Part shown: piece after piece, positions 24,716 to 35,886 of the stretch
Numbering within the stretch: position 1 is the first letter of the stretch
Layout: the number at the start of each line of letters is the position of its first letter
Assembly (NCBI RefSeq): GCF_031179145.1
Contig: NZ_JAPSIB010000013.1
Span: 54,484-118,483 of the forward strand
DNA from: Brevibacterium sp.
GTDB lineage: Bacteria > Actinomycetota > Actinomycetes > Actinomycetales > Brevibacteriaceae
DNA length: 64,000 nt
Direction of reading: 5' to 3'
Made by a program: the position numbers and the translations under genes
The notes under the pieces: generated by a model
Databases searched by the model: none
Seen by the model: only the letters and a program-made list of their open reading frames with translations
Told to the model about the DNA's origin: nothing

Positions 24716-26023
24716 TCAGGCCTCGCGGCGCAGCATCGGGTCGGGCGCAGCCTCGGATGCGTCGCCCTCGAGTTCGGCCTGCGCCAGCTGGGCCAGCTTC
24801 CGCCCGGCCAGGTGGGCGAGGAACAGCGCCTGGTCGCCCAGGGCCGCATCGCTGTGGCGGGCGCGCGGCGAGTGGTTCGACTCCCTCGCCGCAACCGGCA
24901 GGTCCGGCAGCGCGACGCCGATGTGCCCGTATGCGCCGGGCACGGCGGCGAGCACCCGGGAGAAGTCCTCGGAGCCGGGGATCGGGTTGTCCCTGACCAC
25001 GGTCCGCTCGGGCCCGAACAGGTCCGCGAACGTGCGCAGGAAGAATTCGGCCTCCTCGTCGTCGTTGATCGTCGGGGGCAGCACCCGCACGTACTCGATC
25101 TCGCTGACGAGACCGTGGGCGGCGACCAGGGTGGAGACCAGGTTCGGCAGCTCCACCTCGGCGCGGTCGGTCACCTCATCGGAGAAGGTGCGGACACTGA
25201 CGACGAGTTCGGCATGGTCGGGGATGACGTTGGGGGCGGTGCCGCCGTTGAACTGCCCGACCGTGATGACGAGCGGGTCGAAGATGTCGAAGCGGCGGGT
25301 GACGAACTCCTGAAGCTGACCGACGAGCATCGCGCCCACCTGGATCGGATCGAGACCGGTGTGCGGACGCGAGGCGTGGCCGCCCTTGCCGCGAACGGTG
25401 ATCCGCATCTTCGAGAAAGCCGCCATGTACGGCCCCGGTCTGCAGTAGGCGACGCCCAGGTCCTGATCCGCAGAGACATGGATCCCGTAGGCGGCTCTCA
25501 CCCGGGCGCCGGAAGCGTCGAGGACGCCTTCGTCGATCATCACACCGGCGCCGTTGAAGCCTTCCTCACCGGGTTGGAACATGAACACGACGTCGCCGGG
25601 CAGGCTGTCGCGGTCGCGGTGGAGGAGTTTGACGGCGCCGACGAGGCCTCCGGTGTGGAGGTCGTGACCGCAGGCGTGCATCCGCCCCGAGGTGGATGCG
25701 AAGTCAAATCCGGTCGCCTCGTTGATGGGCAGGGCATCCATGTCGCCGCGCAGCAGCACGGCCGGCACTTCGCCATGCGCATCGGGTGCGCGCCGGCCCC
25801 CGCGCAGAACCACGACGACCGAGGACAGGTCCTTGCCGCGGGAGATCTCGACGTCGAGTCCTTCCAGCGCGGCGCACACCAACTGCTGGGTGCGCGGGAG
25901 GTGGAGCCCGATCTCGGCTTCCTCGTGCAGGGCTCGCCGCAGGCTGACCAGGCCGGGAGCGATGTCCGCGGCGTCTGCCGGGGTGGGAAGGGAGACAGCT
26001 GGGGTATCGGACGAGGCACTCAT
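24716..26023 (-). CDS. M20 family amidohydrolase (N-acyl-amino acid/hippurate hydrolase type)
   Basis: 435 aa, a two-domain zinc/manganese hydrolase. Metal-ligand motifs are LLRGDMDALPINE, MHACGHDLHTGG and FMFQPGEEGFNGAG; the dimerisation domain contains GKGGHASRPHTGLDPI. There is no signal peptide, so it is cytosolic. Family members deacylate N-acyl amino acids, hippurate or indole-amino-acid conjugates; the sequence does not decide which. It ends 31 nt before the NAD(P)HX repair gene and may be cotranscribed with it. Confidence 0.9.
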   Translation of the reverse strand: MSASSDTPAVSLPTPADAADIAPGLVSLRRALHEEAEIGLHLPRTQQLVCAALEGLDVEISRGKDLSSVVVVLRGGRRAPDAHGEVPAVLLRGDMDALPINEATGFDFASTSGRMHACGHDLHTGGLVGAVKLLHRDRDSLPGDVVFMFQPGEEGFNGAGVMIDEGVLDASGARVRAAYGIHVSADQDLGVAYCRPGPYMAAFSKMRITVRGKGGHASRPHTGLDPIQVGAMLVGQLQEFVTRRFDIFDPLVITVGQFNGGTAPNVIPDHAELVVSVRTFSDEVTDRAEVELPNLVSTLVAAHGLVSEIEYVRVLPPTINDDEEAEFFLRTFADLFGPERTVVRDNPIPGSEDFSRVLAAVPGAYGHIGVALPDLPVAARESNHSPRARHSDAALGDQALFLAHLAGRKLAQLAQAELEGDASEAAPDPMLRREA

Positions 26024-26143
26024 ACCGTGAGTCTATTCCCCGACCCCGCCGAGGTGGAGGCAGCTCACCGAGGATCCCCCGCCGAGGGGAGGACTGCGCA
26101 CCGCCGTTCCCTCGGCGAGGTGGGGCTCAGTCCCGCACCGGGC

Positions 26144-26551
26144 TCAGTCCCACTCGACGCCGGGGCTGAGCGAGGGACCGCTGCCCTCGGCGATGACGAA
26201 GGTCATCGTCAGGTTCGCATCGTGGGTGATCGAGAGGTGGAGGCTCTCCCCGCCGATCCGGCGGAAGTGTTCGAGCACCAGCCCGGACAGGCGGAAGCTC
26301 GGCGCACCGGATCTGGCGGGGACCACCTCGGCGGATTGCCAGGGCAGCCACCCGGGGAAGCCGATGGCCTTCTTCAGGGCCTCCTTGGCGGAGAAGCGTG
26401 CCGCCAAGGAGGCATCCGTCCGGCGCTTGCCGTTGCGCTTGAGCTGCTCAGCAGGGGTGAGCAGGCGATCGAGGAGCTCGGGGACGCGGTCGATGTGCTC
26501 CGCGAACCGCGGCACGTCGGCGATGTCCGTGCCGATCCCCAGAATCGCCAT
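26144..26551 (-). CDS. acpS: Holo-[acyl-carrier-protein] synthase
   Basis: Transfers 4'-phosphopantetheine from CoA to acyl carrier proteins. 135 aa. Mg2+/CoA ligands are Asp9 in GIGTDIADVPRF and Glu57 in ARFSAKEALKKAIG. The ATG at 26551 follows GGGAGA. It lies 9 nt after glmS, a common pairing. The 120-bp spacer downstream holds degenerate GC-rich repeats around CCCCGCCGAGG but no clear hairpin. Confidence 0.95.
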   Translation of the reverse strand: MAILGIGTDIADVPRFAEHIDRVPELLDRLLTPAEQLKRNGKRRTDASLAARFSAKEALKKAIGFPGWLPWQSAEVVPARSGAPSFRLSGLVLEHFRRIGGESLHLSITHDANLTMTFVIAEGSGPSLSPGVEWD

Positions 26552-26560
26552 GGCTCTCCC

Positions 26561-28435
<1,875 letters not shown>

Positions 28436-28442
28436 GCCTGGA

Positions 28443-28448
28443 ATTTTA
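28443..28448 (-). promoter_or_regulatory. -10 box TAAAAT of a probable leaderless glmS transcript
   Basis: On the minus strand TAAAAT lies 7 nt before the ATG at 28435, and the intervening bases contain no usable Shine-Dalgarno sequence. Confidence 0.5.
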
Positions 28449-28575
28449 CGCAATCAAGTCAAGTACGGGGCACAGCTGCGCTCCAGATGAGACCCGAAGT
28501 GACCGATCCCACCGCAATCGCGCTGCTCCGGAGCCGCGGGGACGGGGCCGACATGACGCGTGACACAATTGGCTC

Positions 28576-29613
28576 ATGCCCACAGTCGATCCGTACCTAG
28601 ACCGCGCCCGTCGCCTCGCCGGCCTGAGCCCGAAGCGCAAGTCGGATGAGCAGCCTTCCTCCCCGTTCTGGGAGTTCGACCGTGAGGTCTGGGGAAAGCT
28701 GGCCCAGGCGACTCCCCTGCCGCTGAAGCAGCGCGACATCGAACGGCTCCGCGGCCTCGGTGACCGGATCGACCTCGACGAGGTGGCGCAGGTCTACCTG
28801 CCGCTGTCGCGGCTCCTCAACCTCTATGTCTCGGCCCGGCAGAGCAAGCACGAACTCGCACGCGAATTCTTCTCCCCGCTCCACGAGGTCGGGCTGGAAC
28901 CGCAGAACACCACCCGCACGCCGTTCGTCATCGGCGTCGCGGGCTCCGTCGCGGTGGGCAAGTCGACCACGGCGCGTGTGCTCCGCGAGCTCATGGCCCG
29001 GTGGCCGGACACTCCCCGGGTCGAGCTGATCACCACCGACGGTTTCCTCTACCCCAACGCCGAACTCGAACGGCGAGGCCTGACCGGGCGCAAGGGCTTC
29101 CCCGAGTCCTACGACCGCCGGAAGCTGCTCCGGTTCATCTCCGCCGTGAAGTCGGGGTCGGAGGAGGTCCGCGCCCCCGTCTACTCTCACCACACCTACG
29201 ACATCGTCCCCGGCGCCGAGGTGGTCGTCCGGTCCCCCGATGTGCTCATCGTCGAGGGCCTCAACGTCCTCCAGCCCGCCCGGCCCCGCAGCGACGGCAC
29301 CCTGGGCCTGTCGATCAGCGACTACTTCGACTTCTCCGTCTACGTCGACGCCCGCTCCCGCGACATCCGGCAGTGGTACATCAATCGTTTCCTCGCGCTC
29401 AAGCACGGGGCCTTCCAGGACCCCGACTCCTACTTCCACCGCTATTCGAAACTGAGCGATGACGAGGCGATCACCCTGTCCTCGGAGATCTGGGACTCGA
29501 TCAACTTCCCCAACCTGCGGGAGAACGTGCTGCCCAGCCGCGGTCGCGCTGACCTGGTGCTCCATAAGTCCGACGACCACACGATCCGCAAGATTCAGCT
29601 CCGCAAGCTCTGA
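28576..29613 (+). CDS. coaA: Pantothenate kinase, type I
   Basis: First step of CoA synthesis, from pantothenate (compare panB-panC at 62-64 kb). 345 aa. Walker A is [12 protein letters not shown] at residues 120-131, followed by [13 protein letters not shown] and [13 protein letters not shown], and the [11 protein letters not shown] strand. The length matches type I enzymes, not the short type III CoaX. It is divergent from glmS with a 140-bp spacer. Confidence 0.96.
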   Translation: MPTVDPYLDRARRLAGLSPKRKSDEQPSSPFWEFDREVWGKLAQATPLPLKQRDIERLRGLGDRIDLDEVAQVYLPLSRLLNLYVSARQSKHELAREFFSPLHEVGLEPQNTTRTPFVIGVAGSVAVGKSTTARVLRELMARWPDTPRVELITTDGFLYPNAELERRGLTGRKGFPESYDRRKLLRFISAVKSGSEEVRAPVYSHHTYDIVPGAEVVVRSPDVLIVEGLNVLQPARPRSDGTLGLSISDYFDFSVYVDARSRDIRQWYINRFLALKHGAFQDPDSYFHRYSKLSDDEAITLSSEIWDSINFPNLRENVLPSRGRADLVLHKSDDHTIRKIQLRKL

Positions 29614-29627
29614 GCCGGAACCCTCCC

Positions 29628-29662
29628 GGAACCCGGACTCCCCGCATCCGGAATCGGGTTCC
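29628..29662 (+). terminator. Weak hairpin after coaA
   Basis: GGAACCCG (29628-29635) pairs with CGGGTTCC (29655-29662) across a 19-nt loop, just after the coaA stop. There is no T-run, so termination is only possible. Confidence 0.3.
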
Positions 29663-29776
29663 CGCACACCCCTGGCGACGGGACCTGCGCCCGCTCCTGC
29701 TACGCCGACAGCTGATTCGGAAATAGTTCTCGTCCGTCCCCGGTTGAAGACTGGTGATTGAAGAAATGAGGACGAT

Positions 29777-31639
29777 GTGACCATGCAGTCGGCGCACTCG
29801 ATGATGCGCACCGCCGTTTCCAACCGCAAGACCCCGCAGACGTCGATCCAGCCGGGAACCTACCGGCGGATCCTCACGTACGCGAAGCGCCACAAGAAGC
29901 GGATCGCGTTCTTCCTCACCCTGTCGGTCGCCTCGGCGGTCATCGGGGTCCTCAATCCCGTCCTCGCCGGTGATGTCGTCAACGCGATCACCGGCGGCGG
30001 CCCCGTGCGCACCGTCGTGTGGCTGGCGGTGGCGATCGGGCTGCTGGCGATCGCGGACGCGGCGATCTCCATCACCAACCGGTACATGTCCTCGCAGATC
30101 GGCGAGGGACTGATCTTCGACCTGCGCACCGCCGTCTACGAGCATGTGCAGAAGATGCCGATCGCCTTCTTCAATCGGACCCGCACCGGGGCGCTCGTCT
30201 CCCGACTCAACTCCGATGTCATCGGCGCTCAGCGGGCATTCTCGAACACCCTGTCGGGCATCGTGTCGAACATCGTGTCGCTGGCCCTGACGATCGGCGT
30301 CATGGTGTCGATCTCCTGGCAGGTCACCGCCCTGTCGATGCTGCTGCTGCCCCTGTTCATCATTCCCACCAGGCTGCTCAGCGGCAAACTCGCCGCGCTG
30401 CAGTTCCAGGCGGCTGAGCACAATGCGGACATGTCGACGCGGATGACCGAACGTTTCTCCTCCGGTGGGGCGACCCTGATCAAGCTCTTCGGCAATCCGA
30501 CGGTCGAGACCGAGGAGTTCGGCAAGCGAGCGGGGCAGGTCCGCGACGTCGGAGTCAAGGTCGCGATGCTGCAGTCGACGTTCGTCTCCTCTCTGACCCT
30601 GGTCTCGGCGCTGGCCCTGGCCCTCGTCTACGGGATCGGCGGCGCCCAGGCCGTGCTCGGTCACCTCAATGCCGGTCAGGTCGTGACTCTGGCTCTGCTG
30701 CTGACCCGCCTCTACACCCCGTTGACGATGCTCGCCAACGCCCGCCTCGACATCATGAGCGCCGTGGTCAGCTTCCAGCGGGTCTTCGAGGTCCTCGACG
30801 TCAAGCCGCTCATCACCGAACCTGCTGATCCGAAGCCGCTGCCGCAGGGCGGGCTCGATGTGAAGTTCTCGAATGTCAGCTTCGCCTACCCGAGCGCCGA
30901 CAAGGTGAGCCTGGCCAGCCTCGAGGACGTCACCGTCCTCGATGCCCGCGGCGGGGACGAGGTCCTCCATTCGCTCGACTTCACGATCCCGGCCGGGCAC
31001 ACCGTCGCGATGGTCGGCTCCTCCGGCGCGGGGAAGTCGACGATCGCCTCGCTGCTGCCTCGTCTCTACGACGTCACCTCCGGGTCGATCACCATCGGCG
31101 GCGTCGACGTCCGTGCCCTGTCATTCGCGACTCTGCGCGAGGCGGTGGGGGTGGTGACCCAGGACGGTCATGTCTTCCATGAGTCCATCCGGTCGAATCT
31201 GGCGCTGGCGAAGCCGGACGCCACGGATGCGGAACTCGAGCAGGCCATCGACCGCGCTCAGCTCCACGATGTCATCGCGGCCCTGCCCGATGGGCTGGAC
31301 ACGGTCATCGGCGAGCGCGGCTACCGACTCTCGGGAGGTGAGCGGCAGCGTCTGACGATTGCGCGGATGCTGCTGTCCGCCCCGGAGATCGTGGTGCTCG
31401 ACGAGGCGACTTCCGCGTTGGACTCGACCAACGAGGCGGCCGTGCAGCGGGCTCTGACGCAGGCGATGACGGGGCGCACCGCCCTGGTCATCGCCCACCG
31501 GCTCTCCACCATCCGGCAGGCCGACACGATTCTCGTGGTCGAGGCCGGTCGGATCGTGGAGTCCGGTACCCATTCGCAGCTGCTGGCCCTGGGAGGCCGC
31601 TACGCCGAGCTCTACGCCACTCAGTTCGCCGCCGACTGA
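29777..31639 (+). CDS. ABC transporter, fused permease and ATP-binding protein (exporter type)
   Basis: 620 aa. An N-terminal six-helix transmembrane domain (about residues 35-330) is followed by a nucleotide-binding domain with Walker A GSSGAGKST, signature LSGGERQRLTIARML, Walker B IVVLDEATSALD and the switch His in VIAHRLSTI. A homodimeric multidrug or lipid exporter is likely. The GTG at 29777 has GAGGA 4 nt upstream, and an ATG at 29783 is an alternative. It has no cotranscribed partner, so the cargo is unknown. Confidence 0.9.
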   Translation: MTMQSAHSMMRTAVSNRKTPQTSIQPGTYRRILTYAKRHKKRIAFFLTLSVASAVIGVLNPVLAGDVVNAITGGGPVRTVVWLAVAIGLLAIADAAISITNRYMSSQIGEGLIFDLRTAVYEHVQKMPIAFFNRTRTGALVSRLNSDVIGAQRAFSNTLSGIVSNIVSLALTIGVMVSISWQVTALSMLLLPLFIIPTRLLSGKLAALQFQAAEHNADMSTRMTERFSSGGATLIKLFGNPTVETEEFGKRAGQVRDVGVKVAMLQSTFVSSLTLVSALALALVYGIGGAQAVLGHLNAGQVVTLALLLTRLYTPLTMLANARLDIMSAVVSFQRVFEVLDVKPLITEPADPKPLPQGGLDVKFSNVSFAYPSADKVSLASLEDVTVLDARGGDEVLHSLDFTIPAGHTVAMVGSSGAGKSTIASLLPRLYDVTSGSITIGGVDVRALSFATLREAVGVVTQDGHVFHESIRSNLALAKPDATDAELEQAIDRAQLHDVIAALPDGLDTVIGERGYRLSGGERQRLTIARMLLSAPEIVVLDEATSALDSTNEAAVQRALTQAMTGRTALVIAHRLSTIRQADTILVVEAGRIVESGTHSQLLALGGRYAELYATQFAAD

Positions 31640-31930
31640 GAGCTGGGGATGCTGCTCGCGGCCGAGGGCACCGGGGATGCTGCTCGTGACCGAGGGCTGG
31701 GGATGCCTCGGCCAGGGGTGCCCTTGGTGGGGAGCCGGCGAACATGGGGATCGGGGATTGTCGATTTCGGGGATTACGAGGGTGATACTGCGAATCTGCG
31801 AAGTTTCTCCATTCAGCTCACTTTCGACGTTGTTGATTCCACCAGTGAAACTCTAGGGAGTGCGAGCGGAGACCGTCATCCCCCAAACGGATGAATTTCG
31901 CGCGACTTCTTCCCGGCCGCAGCACCGGAC
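31640..31930. other. Gene-free spacer between the ABC exporter and the phosphonate island
   Basis: 291 bp between convergent genes. The left part has imperfect repeats of GGGGATGCTGCTCG. The middle (31780-31860) is distinctly less GC-rich than its surroundings. No convincing hairpin, promoter or short gene was found. Confidence 0.5.
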
Positions 31931-32635
31931 TCAGCTCACCGTGACGGCGGTGTCGAGACCGAGGTGGGCGGGCACCTCGGCGACGGAGGGCAGCGAGGCA
32001 GTGGCGGCGGTCGAGGCGAAGTCGTCTGCCTCCAGCGCTCCCGTGTGGACGCCGAGGACGATGCTCGCACCCGAGGCCACACCCGCCTGGATGTCGACCA
32101 TCGTGTCCCCGGCGACGAGCACCGAGCTCACATCCTCAGTGCCCGTGCGCTCCATCGCCCGGTGGATCATGTAGGGATAGGGCCGCCCCGCTGCCACCTC
32201 GTCGGAGCAGACGACCGCATCGAGGTTGCCGCCCTCACCCGTCGCCCAGCCCAGCCCAGCGAGCAGGGGGTCGGCCACATCCCTGGAGAAACCCGTGGTC
32301 AGCGCGACCTTGATTCCGGTCTCGCGCAGCACCCGCAGCGCGTCTACGACTCCCGGCAGCGGGACCGGAGGGTTCTGGGCATAGAACTGCCGCAGCAGCT
32401 GCCGGAAGAGATCGAAGCAGCGGTCGACGGTCTCGGCGTCGCCGGCATGTCCGCCGAGGCGCAGAAGGCTGCGGATCGCTTCGACCTTGTCCGCGCCCAT
32501 CCAGGTCTGCAGGTTCTCCGCGGTCACCTCGGTGCCGGTGGACTCCACGCTCTGCCGCAGGGCACGGTAGACGTCTCCGTGCTCGTCGAGGGTGGTTCCG
32601 GCCATATCGAACACGGCGAGTTCGATCGTTGTCAT
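31931..32635 (-). CDS. Phosphonatase-like HAD hydrolase (phosphonoacetaldehyde hydrolase relative)
   Basis: 234 aa HAD-superfamily enzyme. The nucleophile Asp10 is in FDMAGTTLD, which parallels the D-x-A-G-T-T of PhnX. The cap has MGADKVEAIRSLL, whose Lys50 lines up with the Schiff-base lysine of PhnX (MGxxK). AGRPYPYMIHRAM and VAGDTMVDIQAG supply the later HAD motifs. It therefore keeps the residues needed to cleave the C-P bond of phosphonoacetaldehyde or a close analogue. It resembles the shorter phosphonatase-like family (about 220-235 aa) rather than classical PhnX (about 265). It lies behind its GntR regulator and opposite the phosphonate transporter genes. Confidence 0.85.
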   Translation of the reverse strand: MTTIELAVFDMAGTTLDEHGDVYRALRQSVESTGTEVTAENLQTWMGADKVEAIRSLLRLGGHAGDAETVDRCFDLFRQLLRQFYAQNPPVPLPGVVDALRVLRETGIKVALTTGFSRDVADPLLAGLGWATGEGGNLDAVVCSDEVAAGRPYPYMIHRAMERTGTEDVSSVLVAGDTMVDIQAGVASGASIVLGVHTGALEADDFASTAATASLPSVAEVPAHLGLDTAVTVS

Positions 32636-32733
32636 TGGTCTCTCCTCATCAGGGGTTGGGGATCAGGGGTGGGGGTCAGCATCAGGGCTGGGGGTTCAGC
32701 ACCGGACCACTCGTAGGCCACGGTGCGCGCAGC

Positions 32734-33507
32734 TCAGTCGTCGGGGACGAGGCGGATGACGGAGTGCGGGGCGGCGACCGTGTTGCTCACGGTGAAGGTC
32801 ACCCGGCCCGGCAGGTACCGGTCGTCGGAGTACTCCACGGGCCGGCCCGCCGAGGTCGACGTCACTCGACGCTCTCGCAGCAAGGGGGTGCCGATCTCGA
32901 CGTCGAGCAGCCGGGCGTCGACGTCGTCGGCAGGCACCGCGTCGAAGGTGTGCCGAGCGGCGGCGAGTTCGACCCCGCAGGAGCTGAGATGGACGAAGAT
33001 CGACCCGCTGTCGGAGTCGAAGTCGAACAGGTGCCGACCGACGTCGAGGACGAAGCTGGTTCGCTCGACCATCGCCGGCTCCTCGTCGAGGAGACGCAGC
33101 CGCAGCACGTCGACCACGAGGTCGGACAGATCGAGGCCGAGCACTCCGGCCGCATCGGCGCCGACGGTCCGCTTCGCCACTTCCACGGTGTGCTGACCCG
33201 GCTGCCGACCGCTCGAATGCGCCCACTCGGTGAACGACAGGAAACTCGTCAGGGACTGGGTCGGAACGGAGCCGACCACCCGTGCCGTCGCGCCCTGGCT
33301 CCCGGCGATGATGCCTTCGGCGCGCAGCCCTGACAGCGCCTGACGCACCGGCCCGCGGGACACCGAGAACTGCCGGCACAGTTCCGATTCACTGGGGACG
33401 GCGGCGCCGATGGGCAGCCGACCGTCGGCGATCTGTGCTCGGAGTTCGTCTCCGATCTTCTGGTGCAGCGACCGCGGTCGATCGCCGGAAGGTGTGGGAC
33501 TTGTCAT
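32734..33507 (-). CDS. GntR family regulator with UTRA domain
   Basis: 257 aa. The N-terminal winged helix includes VPSESELCRQFSVSRGPVRQ, and the C-terminal UTRA ligand domain ends in TFTVSNTVAAPHSVIRLV. In other bacteria similar HutC/PhnF-type regulators control phosphonate genes. The ATG at 33507 (or the adjacent GTG at 33510) is favoured over an open extension to 33537. It is divergent from the FAD oxidoreductase-phnDCE operon and ahead of the phosphonatase-like gene, so it probably controls both arms through the 170-bp spacer. Confidence 0.85.
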   Translation of the reverse strand: MTSPTPSGDRPRSLHQKIGDELRAQIADGRLPIGAAVPSESELCRQFSVSRGPVRQALSGLRAEGIIAGSQGATARVVGSVPTQSLTSFLSFTEWAHSSGRQPGQHTVEVAKRTVGADAAGVLGLDLSDLVVDVLRLRLLDEEPAMVERTSFVLDVGRHLFDFDSDSGSIFVHLSSCGVELAAARHTFDAVPADDVDARLLDVEIGTPLLRERRVTSTSAGRPVEYSDDRYLPGRVTFTVSNTVAAPHSVIRLVPDD

Positions 33508-33613
33508 CACATGTTCGATCGTAGACCACCGCCGCACACCCTCGAGAACATCTCGGCTGAACGACAGTTGAACAGCTTCCGACCGCGTCTGCGCCCAGAT
33601 GAACGAACGGACA

Positions 33614-33629
33614 ACTTATATATACATGT
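33614..33629. promoter_or_regulatory. AT-rich imperfect palindrome in the phosphonate divergent spacer
   Basis: ACTTATAT followed by ATACATGT forms an imperfect 8+8 inverted repeat (six of eight pairs) with the TATATA that could serve as a -10 box. It is the only strongly AT-rich patch in the spacer between the GntR/UTRA gene and the oxidoreductase, and a likely operator/promoter overlap. Confidence 0.45.
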
Positions 33630-33676
33630 GCCGTTACGGCTTGTTCCCGGGCGCTCCGGCGCGGCATGGTCGACTC

Positions 33677-34867
33677 ATGACCCACTCAGACATCATCATC
33701 GTCGGTTCCGGCATCGTCGGGCTCGCCCACGCCAGGGCCGCGGCGCGCCGGGGACTGAGCGTGAGAATCCTCGAGGCCGATTCCTCCCCGCGCGGAGCCT
33801 CGATCCGCAACTTCGGTCACTGCTGCATCACCGGTCAGATCGGCGAGTTCTCCGAACTCGCCGAGGCCGGACGCGAACAATGGCTCGCCGCCGCACAGGA
33901 GGCGAACTTCTGGGCCGAGGAATCCGGCGCCTATGTGCTCGCCACCTCGCCCGCGCAGATGGCCGTCCTCGAGCAGGCACGTGAGGCCAAGGACCACACG
34001 GCCATCGATCTGCTCGGCGCCGAGGCGATGAGAGATGCGTTGACGGAGGGCCAGGGCTCCCGACTCGGCGGACAGGACTCTCGCCTCGGCGAGGTCATCG
34101 GCGGCGCCTTCCTCCGCCGGGATCTGCGCGTCGACCCCCGCACCGCGGCACCGGCGCTGGCGCGCTCACTGGGAGCCGCCTCGGCAGTGGAACTGCTCAC
34201 CGGAGTCCGTGTCATCCACGTCGGCCATGGCACGGTCGAGACCTCGGTCGGCACCTACAGCGCCGATCACGTCATCGTCTGCACCGGCCACGGACTGCCC
34301 GCGCTGTTCCCGGCTCTCGCAGCCGATGCGGGGCTGATCGAGTGCGCGCTGTCGATGGCTCTGGCCACCACCCCTGCGCCCCTGACCACCTCGGCGGCCC
34401 TGCTGACGCGGACCTCGCTGCTGCGCTACGAGGCGTTCTCGACCCTGCCCGGCGCCGAGGCGGTGGCCGCGGAGGTCGCCGCCGATGCCCCGGCTCTGCT
34501 CGAGGTCGGGGCCAACGTGATGTTCGGCCCCCGTCCGGACGGTTCCATCGTCATCGGCGACTCCCATGACTATGCCGCGAGCGCGGACCCGTTCCTCGAG
34601 GAGTCGACGATCGACGTCCTGCTCGCCGAGGCGGGCGCAGTGCTCGGACTCTCCCCCACCGAGTCCTCGTCGACCCACGGATTCGAGATCCGCCAACGGT
34701 GGCAGGGCATCTACGCCTCGAGTGCCGCACGCCCGCTCATCGTCGAAGCCGTCGACGAGAGGACCACGGTCGCCACGGTCGCCACCGGGATCGGAATGAC
34801 CATCGCCTTCGGACTGGCCGAACGCACTCTGGCGACCCTCCACCCCACCCTCCGCGCAGCCGCGTGA
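33677..34867 (+). CDS. FAD-dependent aminophosphonate oxidoreductase (DAO family)
   Basis: 396 aa. The N-terminal FAD-binding motif DIIIVGSGIVGLAHARAAA, then RILEADSSPRGASIRNFGHC, and a C-terminal GIGMTIAFGLAE motif place it in the D-amino-acid-oxidase fold. The GASIRNFGH segment is typical of the subgroup found beside phosphonatase-like hydrolases. Enzymes of that group have been reported to oxidise N-methyl-aminoethylphosphonate, and some 2-aminoethylphosphonate itself, to phosphonoacetaldehyde. No PhnW-type transaminase is present in this cluster, so this enzyme may supply the aldehyde to the hydrolase. The ATG at 33677 is chosen because homology starts there; a 26-codon upstream extension runs through the operator. 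Confidence 0.82.
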   Translation: MTHSDIIIVGSGIVGLAHARAAARRGLSVRILEADSSPRGASIRNFGHCCITGQIGEFSELAEAGREQWLAAAQEANFWAEESGAYVLATSPAQMAVLEQAREAKDHTAIDLLGAEAMRDALTEGQGSRLGGQDSRLGEVIGGAFLRRDLRVDPRTAAPALARSLGAASAVELLTGVRVIHVGHGTVETSVGTYSADHVIVCTGHGLPALFPALAADAGLIECALSMALATTPAPLTTSAALLTRTSLLRYEAFSTLPGAEAVAAEVAADAPALLEVGANVMFGPRPDGSIVIGDSHDYAASADPFLEESTIDVLLAEAGAVLGLSPTESSSTHGFEIRQRWQGIYASSAARPLIVEAVDERTTVATVATGIGMTIAFGLAERTLATLHPTLRAAA

Positions 34868-34968
34868 GCAGCGCCGCGGCCGGCCCACCCACCACTGCCC
34901 CGCCCCTGACCGGACTCCGTTCCCACCCCTGACCGATCTCCGTTCCCACCCCTGATCAAAGGACAGTC

Positions 34969-35886
34969 ATGAAGCTCACCCGTTCCCGCGCCACCATCGC
35001 AGCACTGGCCACTGCCGTCATCCTCACGCCCGTCGTCCTCTCCGGATGCTCCACCTCCTCGGCGCAGGCCTCCCCCACCTGCCCCAACGGCAAGGTCGAA
35101 TTCGGAATCGAGCCCTTCGAGGATCCGCAGAAGCTCGAACCCGCCTACCAGGCCATCGCCGATTCCCTCTCGAAGTCGCTCGACTGCCCCGTCAAGGTGC
35201 AGGTCCTCGAGGACTACTCCGCCGAGGTGCTCGCGATGCAGAACGGAAAGCTCGACCTCGGACAGTTCGGCCCCCTCGGCTACGTCTTCGCCTCCGAGCG
35301 GGCCGGCGCCGAACCGCTCGTCTCCTTCGGCACCGCCGATGGCAAGCTGAGCTCCTACACCGGAGGCATCTGGGTGCCCCAGGATTCGGCCATCAAGACC
35401 CTCGATGACCTGCGCGGCAAGGACCTGGCACTGGGCAGTGTGGGCTCGACCTCCGGTGACGTCCTGCCCCGGTCGGCCCTCGCCGAGGCCGGGATCGCGG
35501 AGAACGAACTCAACCTCAACTACGCCGGCGGGCACCCCGAGGCGCTCCTGGCGCTGACCAACGGCAGCGTCGACGCCGCCCAGATCAACTCCCAGACGCT
35601 GGGCACCGCCAAGGCAGAGGGCACCTTCAACCCCGACGACTACCGGCAGATCTGGAAGTCGGAGCCCATCCCCAACGACCCGATCACCGTCGCGAAGGAC
35701 GCCGATCCGCAGTTCAAGAAGGCTGTCAAGGATGCGCTCCTCGACTTGCCGGCCAAGGACATCGAGAAGGTGGCGGCCTACCTCGACGTCACTCCTCCCG
35801 GTCAGCTCATCGAAGTCGACAAGAAGACGTACCAGCCGATGTTCGACCTGGCCAAGACGATGAAGCTGACCGAGAAGGACGTGTGA
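34969..35886 (+). CDS. phnD: Phosphonate ABC transporter substrate-binding lipoprotein
   Basis: 305 aa. A lipoprotein signal ends in VVLSGC with the lipidated Cys at residue 27. The mature part is a PhnD-type periplasmic-binding-protein fold: FGIEPFEDPQKLEPAYQ, then GKLDLGQFGPLGYVFASE, LALGSVGSTSGDVLPR and QINSQTLGTA. It captures phosphonate outside the membrane for PhnC-PhnE. The ATG follows AAAGGA. The 101-bp gap before it holds a near-identical repeat of CTCCGTTCCCACCCCTGA but no clear promoter, so it probably belongs to the oxidoreductase operon. Confidence 0.92.
   Translation: MKLTRSRATIAALATAVILTPVVLSGCSTSSAQASPTCPNGKVEFGIEPFEDPQKLEPAYQAIADSLSKSLDCPVKVQVLEDYSAEVLAMQNGKLDLGQFGPLGYVFASERAGAEPLVSFGTADGKLSSYTGGIWVPQDSAIKTLDDLRGKDLALGSVGSTSGDVLPRSALAEAGIAENELNLNYAGGHPEALLALTNGSVDAAQINSQTLGTAKAEGTFNPDDYRQIWKSEPIPNDPITVAKDADPQFKKAVKDALLDLPAKDIEKVAAYLDVTPPGQLIEVDKKTYQPMFDLAKTMKLTEKDV

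Noticed and set aside
20109..26057. CCCCGCCGAGGTGG shared by the rimI repeat and the M20-acpS spacer as a dispersed repeat family
   Set aside because: GCCGAGGTGG is common in coding sequence here because of codon use (Ala-Glu-Val), so a mobile repeat cannot be claimed.
28436..28575. glmS ribozyme or riboswitch
   Set aside because: The predicted leader is only a few nucleotides; no conserved core is present.
33666..33680. Four-codon upstream frame (MVDS) overlapping the oxidoreductase start
   Set aside because: No ribosome site; too short to argue for attenuation from sequence alone.
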